Below, piece after piece: positions 1-7,668 of a DNA stretch of 64,000 nt. Position 1 is the first letter of the stretch. Each line of letters starts with the position of its first letter. The notes under the pieces were generated by a model, which was given only the letters and a program-made list of their open reading frames with translations, was not told where the DNA came from and did no database searches. Source of the DNA: Nocardioidaceae bacterium (GTDB lineage Bacteria > Actinomycetota > Actinomycetes > Propionibacteriales > Nocardioidaceae); assembly GCA_018672315.1 (NCBI GenBank), contig CP076053.1:1537827-1601826 (forward strand), read 5' to 3'. The position numbers and the translations under genes were made by a program.

Positions 1-47
1 GCGAGGTCGACGTCGACCGTGGTGGGCGTGTCGGACGTGGTGCTCAT
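1..47 (-). CDS. N-terminus of an unknown leftward gene (partial)
   Basis: A leftward ATG at 45-47 opens a frame that reads MSTTSDTPTTVDVDL and then leaves the window, so only about 15 codons are visible. The opening resembles actinobacterial copper P-type ATPases or copper chaperones, where a short polar leader ending in VDL precedes the GMTCASC metal-binding motif. That motif would lie outside the window, so this is only an inference. The GC-rich palindrome 15 bases upstream resembles operators of CsoR/RcnR metal sensors and fits the same idea. Any other gene with a polar N-terminus is possible. Confidence 0.45.
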   Translation of the reverse strand, partial: MSTTSDTPTTVDVDL

Positions 48-62
48 GACACCACTGTACGG

Positions 63-79
63 GTACCCCCCGGGGGTAC
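63..79. promoter_or_regulatory. Perfect GC palindrome, possible metal-sensor operator
   Basis: GTACCCCCCGGGGGTAC is an inverted repeat with two perfect 8-base arms around one central C. It lies 15 bases upstream of the leftward start codon at 47. C-tract/G-tract dyads of this kind are the known target type of CsoR/RcnR-family copper or nickel sensors. The dyad is seen directly; the assignment is inferred. Confidence 0.45.
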
Positions 80-110
80 TCAAGCGACGGACGACGAGCG
101 GCGGTCGATG

Positions 111-269
111 TCAGCCGAGCAGGAGCAGCGCCAGCAGGATCAGCCCCAGCATCACGGCGACGACCCAGCCGAGGCGTACGCCCGTGGACCGGAACCCGGG
201 GTGGCTCAGCGGGAAGTCCGCTCCGGTGCCGCCGGGGCGCTCGGGCTCGTCCTGTCCTGCGCGGCGCAT
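111..269 (-). CDS. Small single-pass membrane protein (52 aa)
   Basis: This short frame starts with MRRAGQDEPERPGG and stops after a C-terminal hydrophobic segment rich in Leu, Val and Ile at about residues 34-51. The first 30 residues are polar and include a Pro/Gly-rich stretch. One membrane anchor with the N-terminus probably cytosolic is the likely topology. It lies 14 bases downstream of the efflux-pump gene on the same strand, so it is probably the second gene of that transcript. No family is recognised. The Shine-Dalgarno signal is weak, which lowers confidence. Confidence 0.5.
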   Translation of the reverse strand: MRRAGQDEPERPGGTGADFPLSHPGFRSTGVRLGWVVAVMLGLILLALLLLG

Positions 270-283
270 GTCATCTCGATGGT

Positions 284-1888
284 TCACACCGGTTCGGATA
301 CCCGATCACCGTCGCCGGCACCGTCGTCAGCACCGCGGTCGTCTCGCTCGGCGTCCTGACCGACCTCGAAGTCCTCGGCCCGGATCAGCCAGAAGCAGAG
401 CAGCCCGGCGACGAGCGCGAGGCCGGCGGCGATCCAGGTGATGGTGTCGAGCGCGTTCACGAACGCGGCGGTGGCCACGTCGGTGATGCGCTCGGCGACC
501 TGGGTGGGCACGTTCATCAGGGCCTGGTCGAGCTGACCGGCGCGGGTGGCCTCGCTGATCTGCTCGGCGCGGTCGGAGGCCGGCGTGTTCTGCAGGGCCG
601 CGGCGATGTCGCGACTGGTCTGCTGGCTGAAGATCGAGCCCAGCGCGGCGATGCCTGTGGCGATGCCGACCTGACGGAAGGTCGAGTTCACGCCAGAGGC
701 CATGCCGGACTTGTCGGGAGTCACGACGCCGACGGCCGTCGAGGCCAGCGGGACGTTGATGAAGCCGATCCCGATGCCCGCGACGACGAGGCCCGGGATG
801 ATCGCGGTCCAGGAGGTGTCGGGCCCGATCAGCGTCAGCAGCGCGAGGCCCACCGACGTGACCAGGAAGCCCGGCGCGATGAGCCACTTCGTCGGGACCG
901 TGTTGGTCAGGCGGCCCGCCGCTGCGGAGGCGAAGAACGCGAGACCGGAGAGGAAGAGCAGCCGCCAGCCGGCACCGAGCGCGGAGTAGCCGAGCACGTT
1001 CTGCAGGTAGATCGTGAGGTAGGTCAGCAGGGAGAAGATCGAGCCCGAGACCGCGAAGGCCGCGATCAGGCCGCCCACGAAGGACGGCTTGCGCAGCAGC
1101 GCGAGGTCGAACATGGGGTCCGTACGCCGCCGCTGGGACACCACGAAGAAGAGCAGCAGGCCGGCCGCGATCGCCGCCGGGACGGTGACGAGCGTGGAGG
1201 TGAAGGACCGCTCGCCGGCCTCGATCAGCGCGAAGACCAGCAGGCCCAGCGCGAGCGAGAAGCTGGCGAAGCCGACGTAGTCGGGCCGTCCGGCGTGCGG
1301 GTCCTTGGACTCGGTGACGTACCGCTTGCTGACCGCGAGCGCGAAGAGCGCGACGGGGATGTTGACGAAGAAGATCCAACGCCACGACAGGCCGGTCGTG
1401 AGCACGCCGCCGAGCACCGGGCCGACCGCGACCGCGACACCCGTGGTGGCGCCGAACAGGCCGAACGCCGTGCCGCGCTCCTTGCCCGAGAAGGTCGAGG
1501 ACAGGATCGCGAGACCCGTGGCGAAGACGGCGGCCCCGCCGATGCCCTGGAACGCGCGGGCTGCGCCGAGGGTGACGATGTCGGGGGCGAACCCGCACAG
1601 GGCGGAGCCGAGCGTGAACAGCGCGAGGCCGATCATGAAGACGCGCTTGCGGCCGTAGAGGTCGGCCAGCGACCCCGCGGTGAGCAGAAGGGCGGCGAGA
1701 CTGAGGGCGTACGCGTCGATCACCCACTGCAGGCCGGCCAGGGAGGTGTCGAGCTCGGACTGGATGTCGGGGAGGGCGACGTTCACGATCGTGATGTCGA
1801 GCAGCAGCATGAAGATGCCGAGGCACACCGCGCCGAGGGTCCACCAACGACCGTCGTGTGCGGCAGCCGTGGGAGAACTGGTTGCCAT
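284..1888 (-). CDS. DHA2 (EmrB/QacA-type) MFS efflux transporter
   Basis: This 534-residue integral membrane protein has about 14 predicted membrane segments, as in the DHA2 drug:H+ antiporters. Family hallmarks are LDITIVNVALP in the first helix, QWVIDAY in the second, the A-motif-like GSLADLYGRKR and the C-motif-like GPVLGG in helix 5. It probably exports toxic or amphipathic compounds using the proton gradient. The C-terminal tail is acidic and hydrophilic. The ATG at 1886-1888 (MATSS) was chosen over a TTG three codons upstream; it sits inside a perfect 16-base palindrome and has no obvious ribosome site. The substrate cannot be told from sequence. Confidence 0.85.
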   Translation of the reverse strand: MATSSPTAAAHDGRWWTLGAVCLGIFMLLLDITIVNVALPDIQSELDTSLAGLQWVIDAYALSLAALLLTAGSLADLYGRKRVFMIGLALFTLGSALCGFAPDIVTLGAARAFQGIGGAAVFATGLAILSSTFSGKERGTAFGLFGATTGVAVAVGPVLGGVLTTGLSWRWIFFVNIPVALFALAVSKRYVTESKDPHAGRPDYVGFASFSLALGLLVFALIEAGERSFTSTLVTVPAAIAAGLLLFFVVSQRRRTDPMFDLALLRKPSFVGGLIAAFAVSGSIFSLLTYLTIYLQNVLGYSALGAGWRLLFLSGLAFFASAAAGRLTNTVPTKWLIAPGFLVTSVGLALLTLIGPDTSWTAIIPGLVVAGIGIGFINVPLASTAVGVVTPDKSGMASGVNSTFRQVGIATGIAALGSIFSQQTSRDIAAALQNTPASDRAEQISEATRAGQLDQALMNVPTQVAERITDVATAAFVNALDTITWIAAGLALVAGLLCFWLIRAEDFEVGQDAERDDRGADDGAGDGDRVSEPV

Positions 1889-1895
1889 GGCAACC
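1880..1895. promoter_or_regulatory. Perfect palindrome over the efflux-pump start codon
   Basis: GGTTGCCATGGCAACC is a perfect 16-base palindrome whose centre contains the ATG of the leftward DHA2 transporter. A TAGTTG hexamer lies six bases upstream of that ATG, so transcription could start at or near the start codon. A repressor bound here would block initiation. The cognate regulator is not identifiable in the window. Confidence 0.4.
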
Positions 1896-1961
1896 AACTA
1901 CCCGTACGGGGGAGTCGTCGCACGTGGCACGGCCCGGTTTCCGACCCGGGAGCAGGTCGGT

Positions 1962-1967
1962 TAGAGT
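1962..1967 (+). promoter_or_regulatory. Probable -10 element of tRNA-Arg
   Basis: TAGAGT lies 39 bases upstream of the mature tRNA 5' end and matches the actinobacterial TANNNT consensus. A weak -35 candidate, TTCCGA, lies 17 bases upstream. Confidence 0.4.
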
Positions 1968-2006
1968 GAGCGTCGGCTCGCAGCGATGCGTGCCAGTGTG
2001 AACCAA

Positions 2007-2079
2007 GCGCCTGTAGCTCAACGGATAGAGCATCTGACTACGGATCAGAAGGTTTGGGGTTCGAATCCCTACAGGCGCG
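2007..2079 (+). tRNA. tRNA-Arg (anticodon ACG)
   Basis: A 73-base cloverleaf can be drawn by eye. The acceptor stem is GCGCCTG pairing with CAGGCGC, with discriminator G at 2079. The D-arm contains TAGCTCAACGGATAGAGC. The anticodon stem TCTGA/TCAGA encloses the loop CTACGGA, which gives anticodon ACG. The T-arm contains GGTTCGAATCC. The A34 is expected to be deaminated to inosine to read the CGN codons. The 3' CCA is not encoded. Confidence 0.97.
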
Positions 2080-2091
2080 CTTCGTGAGATG

Positions 2092-2129
2092 ACGGCCGGT
2101 GACCTGCATTGATGCAGGACTCCGGCCGT
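2092..2129 (+). terminator. Stem-loop terminator after tRNA-Arg
   Basis: An outer 8-bp stem, ACGGCCGG/CCGGCCGT, and an inner 6-bp stem, CCTGCA/TGCAGG, with loop TTGA are separated by a 3-nt internal mismatch. The hairpin starts 13 bases after the tRNA. There is no long U-tract, as is common for actinobacterial terminators. Confidence 0.7.
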
Positions 2130-2233
2130 TCTGCGTCGGACGACAGCGGCTGTCGACCGCCCGTCGGGGTCCGTTTTGCGATCCGACGAGGCTGGTACGC
2201 GGTGGGCTCACCCCCTTTGAAGGAGGAGCGCAC

Positions 2234-2674
2234 ATGAGTGATGACAAGCAGGTCGCCCAGGAACTCGTCGAGACCCTGCGGGACGGCGAGAACGGACTGC
2301 GGCAGACCGCCGACAAGGTCCGCGACGAGCACGCCCCTTGGGCCGAGACCCTCGAGCGGTACGCGCAGCAGCGCGCCGACTTCCGTGCCGAGATCGTCGA
2401 CATGGGCGAGGACTACGGCGACGACGTCGACGAGTCCGGCAGCGCCGCAGCCGCCGTGCACCGTGGCTGGGTCGGTCTGAAGGACGCCCTGACCGGCGAC
2501 GACGCCTCGGCCGTGCTGAAGGCGGCCTCGGACGGCGAGGACCACGCCGTCTCCGAGTACGAGAAGGCGCTGGACCAGGACCTCAGCGACGGCTTCCGCC
2601 AGGTCGTCTCGCGTCAGCACAACGAGGTCAAGAAGGCACGCGACGAGATCAAGACGCTCGGCAACGCGAGCTGA
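2234..2674 (+). CDS. PA2169-type four-helix-bundle protein (ferritin-like, DUF2383)
   Basis: This 146-residue soluble, acidic protein is almost entirely helical in appearance. It carries the ferritin-like spacing of acidic and His residues typical of DUF2383/PA2169 proteins, for example GEDHAVSEYEKAL and SRQHNEVKKARDE near the C-terminus. Members are thought to bind metal or act in stress responses, but the biochemical role is unknown. The ATG at 2234 is preceded by AAGGAGGAG, a strong ribosome site, which settles the start. It stands alone between the tRNA terminator and a promoter for the acyltransferase gene. Confidence 0.75.
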   Translation: MSDDKQVAQELVETLRDGENGLRQTADKVRDEHAPWAETLERYAQQRADFRAEIVDMGEDYGDDVDESGSAAAAVHRGWVGLKDALTGDDASAVLKAASDGEDHAVSEYEKALDQDLSDGFRQVVSRQHNEVKKARDEIKTLGNAS

Positions 2675-2767
2675 CGTACGGGCCCCGGGCGTGAGAGGTC
2701 TCGCGACCCGGGGCGCGTACGCCGCGCACCGATGCCGGCGAGGTCGCCGCGACGAGGACCCGCCCAC

Positions 2768-2773
2768 TAGCGT
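2768..2773 (+). promoter_or_regulatory. -10 element of a likely leaderless promoter
   Basis: TAGCGT lies exactly six bases before the ATG at 2780, with no ribosome site between them. This is the geometry of an actinobacterial leaderless transcript. Confidence 0.5.
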
Positions 2774-2779
2774 CGACCC

Positions 2780-3385
2780 ATGTCGCGCCCCTCGTCCCGC
2801 ATGCCCGTCCGACGGCGCCTGGTGCGCGCCCTGCTCCGCCTGCTCGGGTGGCGGCTCACCGGCGAGGTCCCGCAGTCCGGGATCCTCGTCGGTGCCCCGC
2901 ACACCTCGAGGTGGGACTACCTGGTCATGCTGGCGATCGCCTGGGGCAACGGGGTCAGCCCCCACGTGCTGGTCGCCCACACGTACTTCGACGGCATCAA
3001 GGGCTGGGCGCTGCGCCGGACGGGCGGGATCCCGCTGGACCGCGACGACCCGGGTGACACCATCCGCGCCGTGCTCGCGATGGCCGCGGAGCAGGAGAAC
3101 TTCCAGCTCTGCATCGCGCCCGAGGGCACCCGGTCGAAGGGCGAGTACTGGAAGTCCGGCTTCTACCGGATATCCGGCCAGACCGGCCTGCCGGTCATCC
3201 TCGGCTTCGTCGACGGGCCGTCCAAGACGCTCGGGATGGGGCCGGCCCTCACGCCGAGCGGTGACGTGAGGGCCGACATGGACGTCGTCCGCGCCTTCTA
3301 CGCCGACAAGCGCGGTCTGAAGCCCGAGAACCGCACCGAGCCGCGGTTGCGCGAGGAGGACGAGCAGGACCGAGGCGGTCGCTGA
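2780..3385 (+). CDS. 1-acylglycerol-3-phosphate acyltransferase family protein (PlsC-like)
   Basis: This 201-residue protein shows the two acyltransferase blocks of the PlsC/LPLAT family. The catalytic H-X4-D motif is HTSRWD (about residues 42-47), and the substrate-binding block is EGTRSK (about residues 114-119). Such enzymes transfer an acyl chain from acyl-CoA or acyl-ACP to a lysophospholipid or related acceptor at the inner membrane face. The FDGIKGWALRRTGGIPLDR stretch between the blocks is also typical. It is shorter than canonical PlsC (about 240 aa) and has no clear membrane anchor, so the acceptor is uncertain. The start is set by the TAGCGT element six bases upstream. Confidence 0.8.
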   Translation: MSRPSSRMPVRRRLVRALLRLLGWRLTGEVPQSGILVGAPHTSRWDYLVMLAIAWGNGVSPHVLVAHTYFDGIKGWALRRTGGIPLDRDDPGDTIRAVLAMAAEQENFQLCIAPEGTRSKGEYWKSGFYRISGQTGLPVILGFVDGPSKTLGMGPALTPSGDVRADMDVVRAFYADKRGLKPENRTEPRLREEDEQDRGGR

Positions 3386-3465
3386 GGCCGAGCCGCGTCG
3401 CCACCTGCTCAGGGAGGGCGTCCGTGGGATGCTCGCGTCCGCGCAGGTCGAGCAGAGGAGGACAG

Positions 3466-4272
3466 GTGGCCGGACGTGGGCACGGGCCCGACTTCGTCGA
3501 GTCGCTCGCTCGTGGTCTCGACGTGCTGACCTGCTTCGACGCCACCCGCCGTGAGCTCTCGCTGACGGAGGTCTCCGCCGCCACCGACCTCGCCAGGCCC
3601 ACGGCTCGGCGTCTCCTGCTGACGTTGCAGGAGCTGGGCTACGTCCGCACCACCGAGCGCGGCGCCTTCGCCCTCACCCCGCAGGTGCTGCGCCTCGGCA
3701 TCGCGTACGCCAGCTCGCTCGGGCTGTGGGACGTCGCCCGGCCGCACCTGGAGGACCTCGTCGCCCGGACCCGCGAGTCCTCGTCGATGTCGCAGCTCGA
3801 CGGTCACGACATCGTGTACGTCGCGCGCGTGTCGGTGCCGAAGATCATCACGCTGCGCGTCGACATCGGTACGCGCTTCCCGGCCCCGTTCACCTCCCAG
3901 GGCAAGGTGCTGCTGGCCCACCTGGACGAGGCGGACCTGCGCGCCGCACTGGAGCAGCCCTCGCGCGCCGGCGTCGCCACCCGTCCCATCGACCGCGAGC
4001 AGCTGAGCCGCGAGCTCGCCGAGGTCCGTACGCGCGGCTGGGCCCTTGCCGACGAGGAGCTCGCGCCGGGGATCCGGTCCATCGCCGTCCCGGTGCCCGA
4101 CGGCCAGGGGCGGGTGCTCGCCGCCATGAACGTGACCACCCACGCCGCTGAGACGAGCCTGGACCACCTGGTCGGCGAGCACCTGCCGCTGCTCCGGTCG
4201 GCCGCCGAGCGCGTGACGGCCGACTGGGCGAGGCGTCAGCAGATGCCCACGGCGGAGTCCTCGAACGGCTGA
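3466..4272 (+). CDS. IclR-family transcriptional regulator (PcaR/PobR-like)
   Basis: This 268-residue protein has an N-terminal winged helix-turn-helix (SLTEVSAATDLARPTARR, about residues 33-50) and a C-terminal IclR effector domain with the conserved TSQGKVLLA and PGIRSIAVPVP motifs. Members related to PcaR and PobR regulate aromatic-acid catabolism, often by binding a pathway intermediate. The GTG at 3466 is preceded by AGGAGG four bases upstream and gives the usual length. It lies directly upstream of, and co-directional with, the five-gene catabolic operon starting at 4388. It is therefore the likely local regulator, acting at the -35 and inverted repeat between 4300 and 4356. Confidence 0.88.
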   Translation: MAGRGHGPDFVESLARGLDVLTCFDATRRELSLTEVSAATDLARPTARRLLLTLQELGYVRTTERGAFALTPQVLRLGIAYASSLGLWDVARPHLEDLVARTRESSSMSQLDGHDIVYVARVSVPKIITLRVDIGTRFPAPFTSQGKVLLAHLDEADLRAALEQPSRAGVATRPIDREQLSRELAEVRTRGWALADEELAPGIRSIAVPVPDGQGRVLAAMNVTTHAAETSLDHLVGEHLPLLRSAAERVTADWARRQQMPTAESSNG

Positions 4273-4299
4273 CCCGGTCCACGGATCGCGCCGGAGGTC

Positions 4300-4356
4300 T
4301 TGACACCTCGGCGTGACGCTCGTCATGCTCGTACGCAGACAACGGACAATCGTCCG
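4300..4356 (+). promoter_or_regulatory. Promoter/operator region of the catabolic operon
   Basis: TTGACA at 4300-4305 is a consensus -35 hexamer, although no strong -10 follows at 17 bases. Downstream, CGGAC-AATC-GTCCG at 4343-4356 is an inverted repeat of the size used by IclR-family dimers. The region separates the IclR gene from the CoA-transferase gene. Assignment to that regulator is inferred from position. Confidence 0.45.
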
Positions 4357-4387
4357 CCTGGCGGACAGCAGCGACGAGCGAGGTTCG

Positions 4388-5563
4388 ATGCCCGACACGA
4401 GTGGTCCGAGCGGCCCCCTGGACGGACTCCTGGTGGCCGACTTCTCGCGGGTGCTCGCGGGCCCGTACGCCACCATGCTGCTCGCCGACATGGGCGCCAC
4501 GGTCATCAAGGTCGAGGGACCGGGCGGTGATGACACCCGCACCTGGATGCCACCGTTGCGTGGCGACATATCGACCTATTACCTGAGCATCAACCGCAAC
4601 AAGCAGTCGATCACCCTGGACCTCAAGGACACGGACGACCTCGAGGTCGCGAAGGCGCTGGCCGCCCGCGCCGACGTCGTGATCGAGAACTTCAAGCCCG
4701 GCGGGCTGGGCAAGTACGGCCTCGACTACGACTCCGTCGCGCAGGTGAACCCGGAGGTCGTCTACGCCTCCATCACCGGGTTCGGCACCGGCGGTGGAGC
4801 GCACCTCCCCGGCTACGACCTCATGGTGCAGGCGATGTCCGGCCTCATGAGCCTCACGGGGTCGCCCGAGGGGCCGGCGTACCGGGCGGGCATCTCGGTC
4901 TTCGACGTGATGACCGGCATGCACACCCTCATCGGCATCCTCGCCGCCCTGCAGGAGAAGGCGGTCTCGGGCAAGGGCCAGCACGTCGAGGCCAACCTGA
5001 TGACCTCGGCGCTCTCGGGTCTGGTGAACCAGACCGGGGCGTACGCGGCAGGGGGCGTCGTGCCGCAGCGCATGGGCAACGCCCACCCGAGCCTCTACCC
5101 GTACGAGCCCATGCCGACCTCGGACGGCGAGCTCATCGTGATCGCCGGCAACGACCGCCAGTTCGCCGCCCTCACGAGAGTGCTGGAGGTGCCCGAGCTC
5201 GCCGAGGACCCGCGCTTCCGCACCGTCGGCGACCGCACCGAGAACCGCGACGAGCTGCGTCCGCTGCTCGAGGAGCGCCTGGCGACGCGCACCCGCCACG
5301 AGTGGTTCGAGGCCCTCACCGGCGCCGGCCTGCCCGCCGCGCCGATCAACACGATCGCCGAGGGGGTCGAGTTCGCCGACAGCCTCGGGCTCGAGCCGGT
5401 CGTCGAGGTGGGCGAGGGGGAGGCGGCAGTGCCGCTGATCCGCAACCCCTTGACGTTCTCGCGCTCCCAGGTGCGCTACGAGCGGCCCCCGCCGGCGCTG
5501 GGGGAGCACTCCGACGAGGTGCGCGCCTGGCTGCGCGGCGAGACCGAGGAGGGCCAGGTATGA
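4388..5563 (+). CDS. Class III (CaiB/BaiF) CoA-transferase
   Basis: This 391-residue protein is a full-length family III CoA-transferase, which moves CoA between carboxylic acids through an aspartyl-CoA intermediate. Family features are LDGLLVADFSRVLAGPYATM near the start, the conserved block RNKQSITLDLK, VIENFKPG and the segment GYDLMVQAMSGLMS that contains the nucleophilic Asp. The start at 4388 (MPDTSG) begins just before the conserved fold. It is the first gene of the operon and overlaps the next gene by four bases (ATGA). It probably activates an acid produced by the pathway for cleavage by the citryl-CoA-lyase-like enzyme. The acid is unknown. Confidence 0.88.
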   Translation: MPDTSGPSGPLDGLLVADFSRVLAGPYATMLLADMGATVIKVEGPGGDDTRTWMPPLRGDISTYYLSINRNKQSITLDLKDTDDLEVAKALAARADVVIENFKPGGLGKYGLDYDSVAQVNPEVVYASITGFGTGGGAHLPGYDLMVQAMSGLMSLTGSPEGPAYRAGISVFDVMTGMHTLIGILAALQEKAVSGKGQHVEANLMTSALSGLVNQTGAYAAGGVVPQRMGNAHPSLYPYEPMPTSDGELIVIAGNDRQFAALTRVLEVPELAEDPRFRTVGDRTENRDELRPLLEERLATRTRHEWFEALTGAGLPAAPINTIAEGVEFADSLGLEPVVEVGEGEAAVPLIRNPLTFSRSQVRYERPPPALGEHSDEVRAWLRGETEEGQV

Positions 5564-6366
5564 GCGAGCTCCGGTTCCCGACATCGCTCGGGATGTCGAC
5601 GACGTCGACGATCACGCTGCTCGGCGAGGACCTCGCCGAGGACCTGATGGGGACGGTCAGCCTCACCGGGCTCGTCTACCGCATGGTGACGCTCGAGGTG
5701 CCCACCGAGGGCCAGGTGCGCATGCTCGACGCCTGCCTGCTGGCGCTGGCCGACCACGGCTTCACACCGACCGCCCTGGTGGCGCGGCTGACCTTCCTCT
5801 CGGCGCCGGACTCCGTGCAGGGAGCGATGGCCGCGGGGCTGCTGGGTGGGGGCTCACGGTTCCTCGGCGTCACCGAGGACTGCGGTCAGTTCCTGCACCG
5901 CGTCGTCGAGGACCTCGAGGAGGTGCCGACCGACGACACCGGCTGGGACGCCGTGGCGCTGGAGGTCGTACGCCGCGAGCGCAAGGCGCGCCGCATCATC
6001 CCGGGGCTGGGGCACCCGGTGCACAAGGAGCTTGACCCGCGTACGCCGGCCCTGGCCCGCATCGCCCGCGAGGAGGACTGCTTCGGACCGCACCTCGCAC
6101 TGTTCGAGGCGATCGGGCGGGTCCACGAGGAGGTGCTCGGTCGGCGACTCGTGCTCAACGGCGCCGGGGTCGTCGGAGCGGCCCTCGCCGACCTCGGGCT
6201 GCCGATGGAGCTGCTGCGGGGGTTCGCGCTGTTCGCCCGCGCGGGCGGCCTGCTGGGTCAGCTGGCCGAGGAGCTGCGGATGCCCGTCGGCATGGACGTC
6301 TACCGGACCGTCGAGGACAACGCCGCGTTCGTGGACCCCTCCGACGTCTCCACCCGGACGGAGTGA
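5560..6366 (+). CDS. Citryl-CoA lyase-like protein (citrate synthase fold)
   Basis: This 268-residue protein matches the short citryl-CoA-lyase branch of the citrate synthase superfamily. It has the IPGLGHPVHKELDPRTP loop carrying a catalytic His and the C-terminal PVGMDVYRTVEDNAAF segment. Enzymes of this type cleave a citryl-like CoA thioester into acetyl-CoA or a related acyl-CoA plus an oxo-acid. Length and motifs exclude full citrate synthase (about 370-430 aa). The ATG overlaps the stop of the CoA-transferase gene, so the two are translationally coupled and may form one activation-cleavage module. The usual His in the last helix block (LVGH) is Gln here (LLGQ). Activity on citryl-CoA itself is not established. 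Confidence 0.75.
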   Translation: MSELRFPTSLGMSTTSTITLLGEDLAEDLMGTVSLTGLVYRMVTLEVPTEGQVRMLDACLLALADHGFTPTALVARLTFLSAPDSVQGAMAAGLLGGGSRFLGVTEDCGQFLHRVVEDLEEVPTDDTGWDAVALEVVRRERKARRIIPGLGHPVHKELDPRTPALARIAREEDCFGPHLALFEAIGRVHEEVLGRRLVLNGAGVVGAALADLGLPMELLRGFALFARAGGLLGQLAEELRMPVGMDVYRTVEDNAAFVDPSDVSTRTE

Positions 6367-6376
6367 AGGAGCGCCC

Positions 6377-7273
6377 ATGGCCGATCTCGTCGCGATCCTG
6401 GCGACCACCCACCACCCCTTCTACTACAAGACCAGCCAGATGCCGGCCGAGGAGGCACCGCCGTTCGCGGCCGACTGGGTCCGGCACGTGGAGGCCTATC
6501 GGGAGACCCTGACCAGGGCCCGGCCCGACGTGCTCGTGATGGTCGGCTCCGACCACTTCCACCAGCTCTGGCTCGACAACATGCCGCAGTTCCTCGTCGG
6601 CAAGGCGCCGTTCTACGACGGCAACTGGGAGAACGAGATGCGGGAGTTCGGCCTCCCCAAGCTCTTCTTCAAGGGCGACGAGGAGCTCTCGGCGTACATG
6701 CTGCGCGAGGGCATCGACAAGGGCTTCGACCTGGCCTTCTCCAACGAGCTGCGGGTCGACCACTCGATCACCTGCCCGATCTTCACGGTGCGGCCGCAGA
6801 ACGACCTGCCGATCGTGCCGATCTACACCAACATCTTCGCCCCGCCGCTGCCGCGTCCCGAACGCTTCGTGCAGCTGGGCCGGACGATCCGCGAGATCAT
6901 CGACGCCTGGCCGAGCCACCTGCGGGTCGCGGTCATCGGCACCGGCCACCTCTCCCTGGAGCTCGGCGGCCCCCGCCAGTTCGGGCCGAGCGGACCCGAC
7001 CCGGAGTTCGACGCGAGGGCGGTGCGGTGGATCGCCGAGGGCGACATCGACGGGTGCCTGTCCGGGGTGTCGCTCGACAGCCTCCACGCCCCCGGCAACG
7101 CCACGCACGGGTTCATGGACTTCATGCTGATGATGGGCATCGCCGGCCACCGTCGGGCCGACTACGCCGACAACCTCGACCTGTTCCACACGATGGAGGC
7201 GTACTTCACCTGGTACCCCAACCCCCACCTCATCGAGGGGCCCGCGCTGAGCTCGAGGGGGTCGCTGCTGTGA
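6377..7273 (+). CDS. Class III extradiol dioxygenase beta-subunit-like protein (LigB superfamily)
   Basis: This 298-residue protein has the LigB fold. His12 and His60 match two iron ligands of protocatechuate 4,5-dioxygenase, and the VDHS block (His129) is also kept. Recalled from the Sphingobium LigB sequence, the third iron ligand lies in GVELVMW. The aligned segment here, THGFMDF at 243-249, has Gly245 in its place. The catalytic His of GMSHQ aligns with Leu194 in GHLSLE, while a His occurs three residues earlier at 191. The protein may be a distinct subfamily using other ligands, or may not cleave aromatic rings. It has the ribosome site GAAGGA and overlaps the LigA-like gene by four bases. 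Confidence 0.8.
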   Translation: MADLVAILATTHHPFYYKTSQMPAEEAPPFAADWVRHVEAYRETLTRARPDVLVMVGSDHFHQLWLDNMPQFLVGKAPFYDGNWENEMREFGLPKLFFKGDEELSAYMLREGIDKGFDLAFSNELRVDHSITCPIFTVRPQNDLPIVPIYTNIFAPPLPRPERFVQLGRTIREIIDAWPSHLRVAVIGTGHLSLELGGPRQFGPSGPDPEFDARAVRWIAEGDIDGCLSGVSLDSLHAPGNATHGFMDFMLMMGIAGHRRADYADNLDLFHTMEAYFTWYPNPHLIEGPALSSRGSLL

Positions 7274-7632
7274 GCAGGTACCTGGTCAACAAGTTCCTCT
7301 TCACCGTCGACCGCGACGTCGAGCTGACCGAGCGGTACCGCGAGGACCCCGCCGGCACCGTCGCCTGGTGGGAGGCCGAGATGGCGAACCGGATCCTCAG
7401 CTGCATCCCCGCCGAGCGCAGCACCTGGCTCGCGTTCGAGGACGCCGAGCGCCGCGCGCTCGTCGAGCAGGACCACGTCGCGCTCTTCGAGCTGGGCGCC
7501 CACCCGTTCCTGACGCTGACGCTGTGGATCGCGATGTTCGAGCGGGACTTCGACGAACCCCTGGGCATGCAGCTCGACTACGCAGCCAGGCTCGCCCACA
7601 TCGGCCTGCCGTACCCCGACATCAGCACCTGA
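7270..7632 (+). CDS. LigA-like small subunit of a protocatechuate-type dioxygenase
   Basis: This 120-residue helical protein matches the LigA (protocatechuate 4,5-dioxygenase alpha-subunit) family in size and in the segment GAHPFLTLTLWIAMFERDF. In LigAB the small subunit caps the active site of the LigB-like subunit. The GTG start overlaps the preceding stop (GTGA), so synthesis is coupled to the LigB-like partner. A heteromeric enzyme is therefore expected. The ring substrate cannot be read from the sequence. Confidence 0.75.
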   Translation: MSRYLVNKFLFTVDRDVELTERYREDPAGTVAWWEAEMANRILSCIPAERSTWLAFEDAERRALVEQDHVALFELGAHPFLTLTLWIAMFERDFDEPLGMQLDYAARLAHIGLPYPDIST

Positions 7633-7668
7633 CCATCCACCAGCACCAGCCCTGAGGAGCGACCCGCC

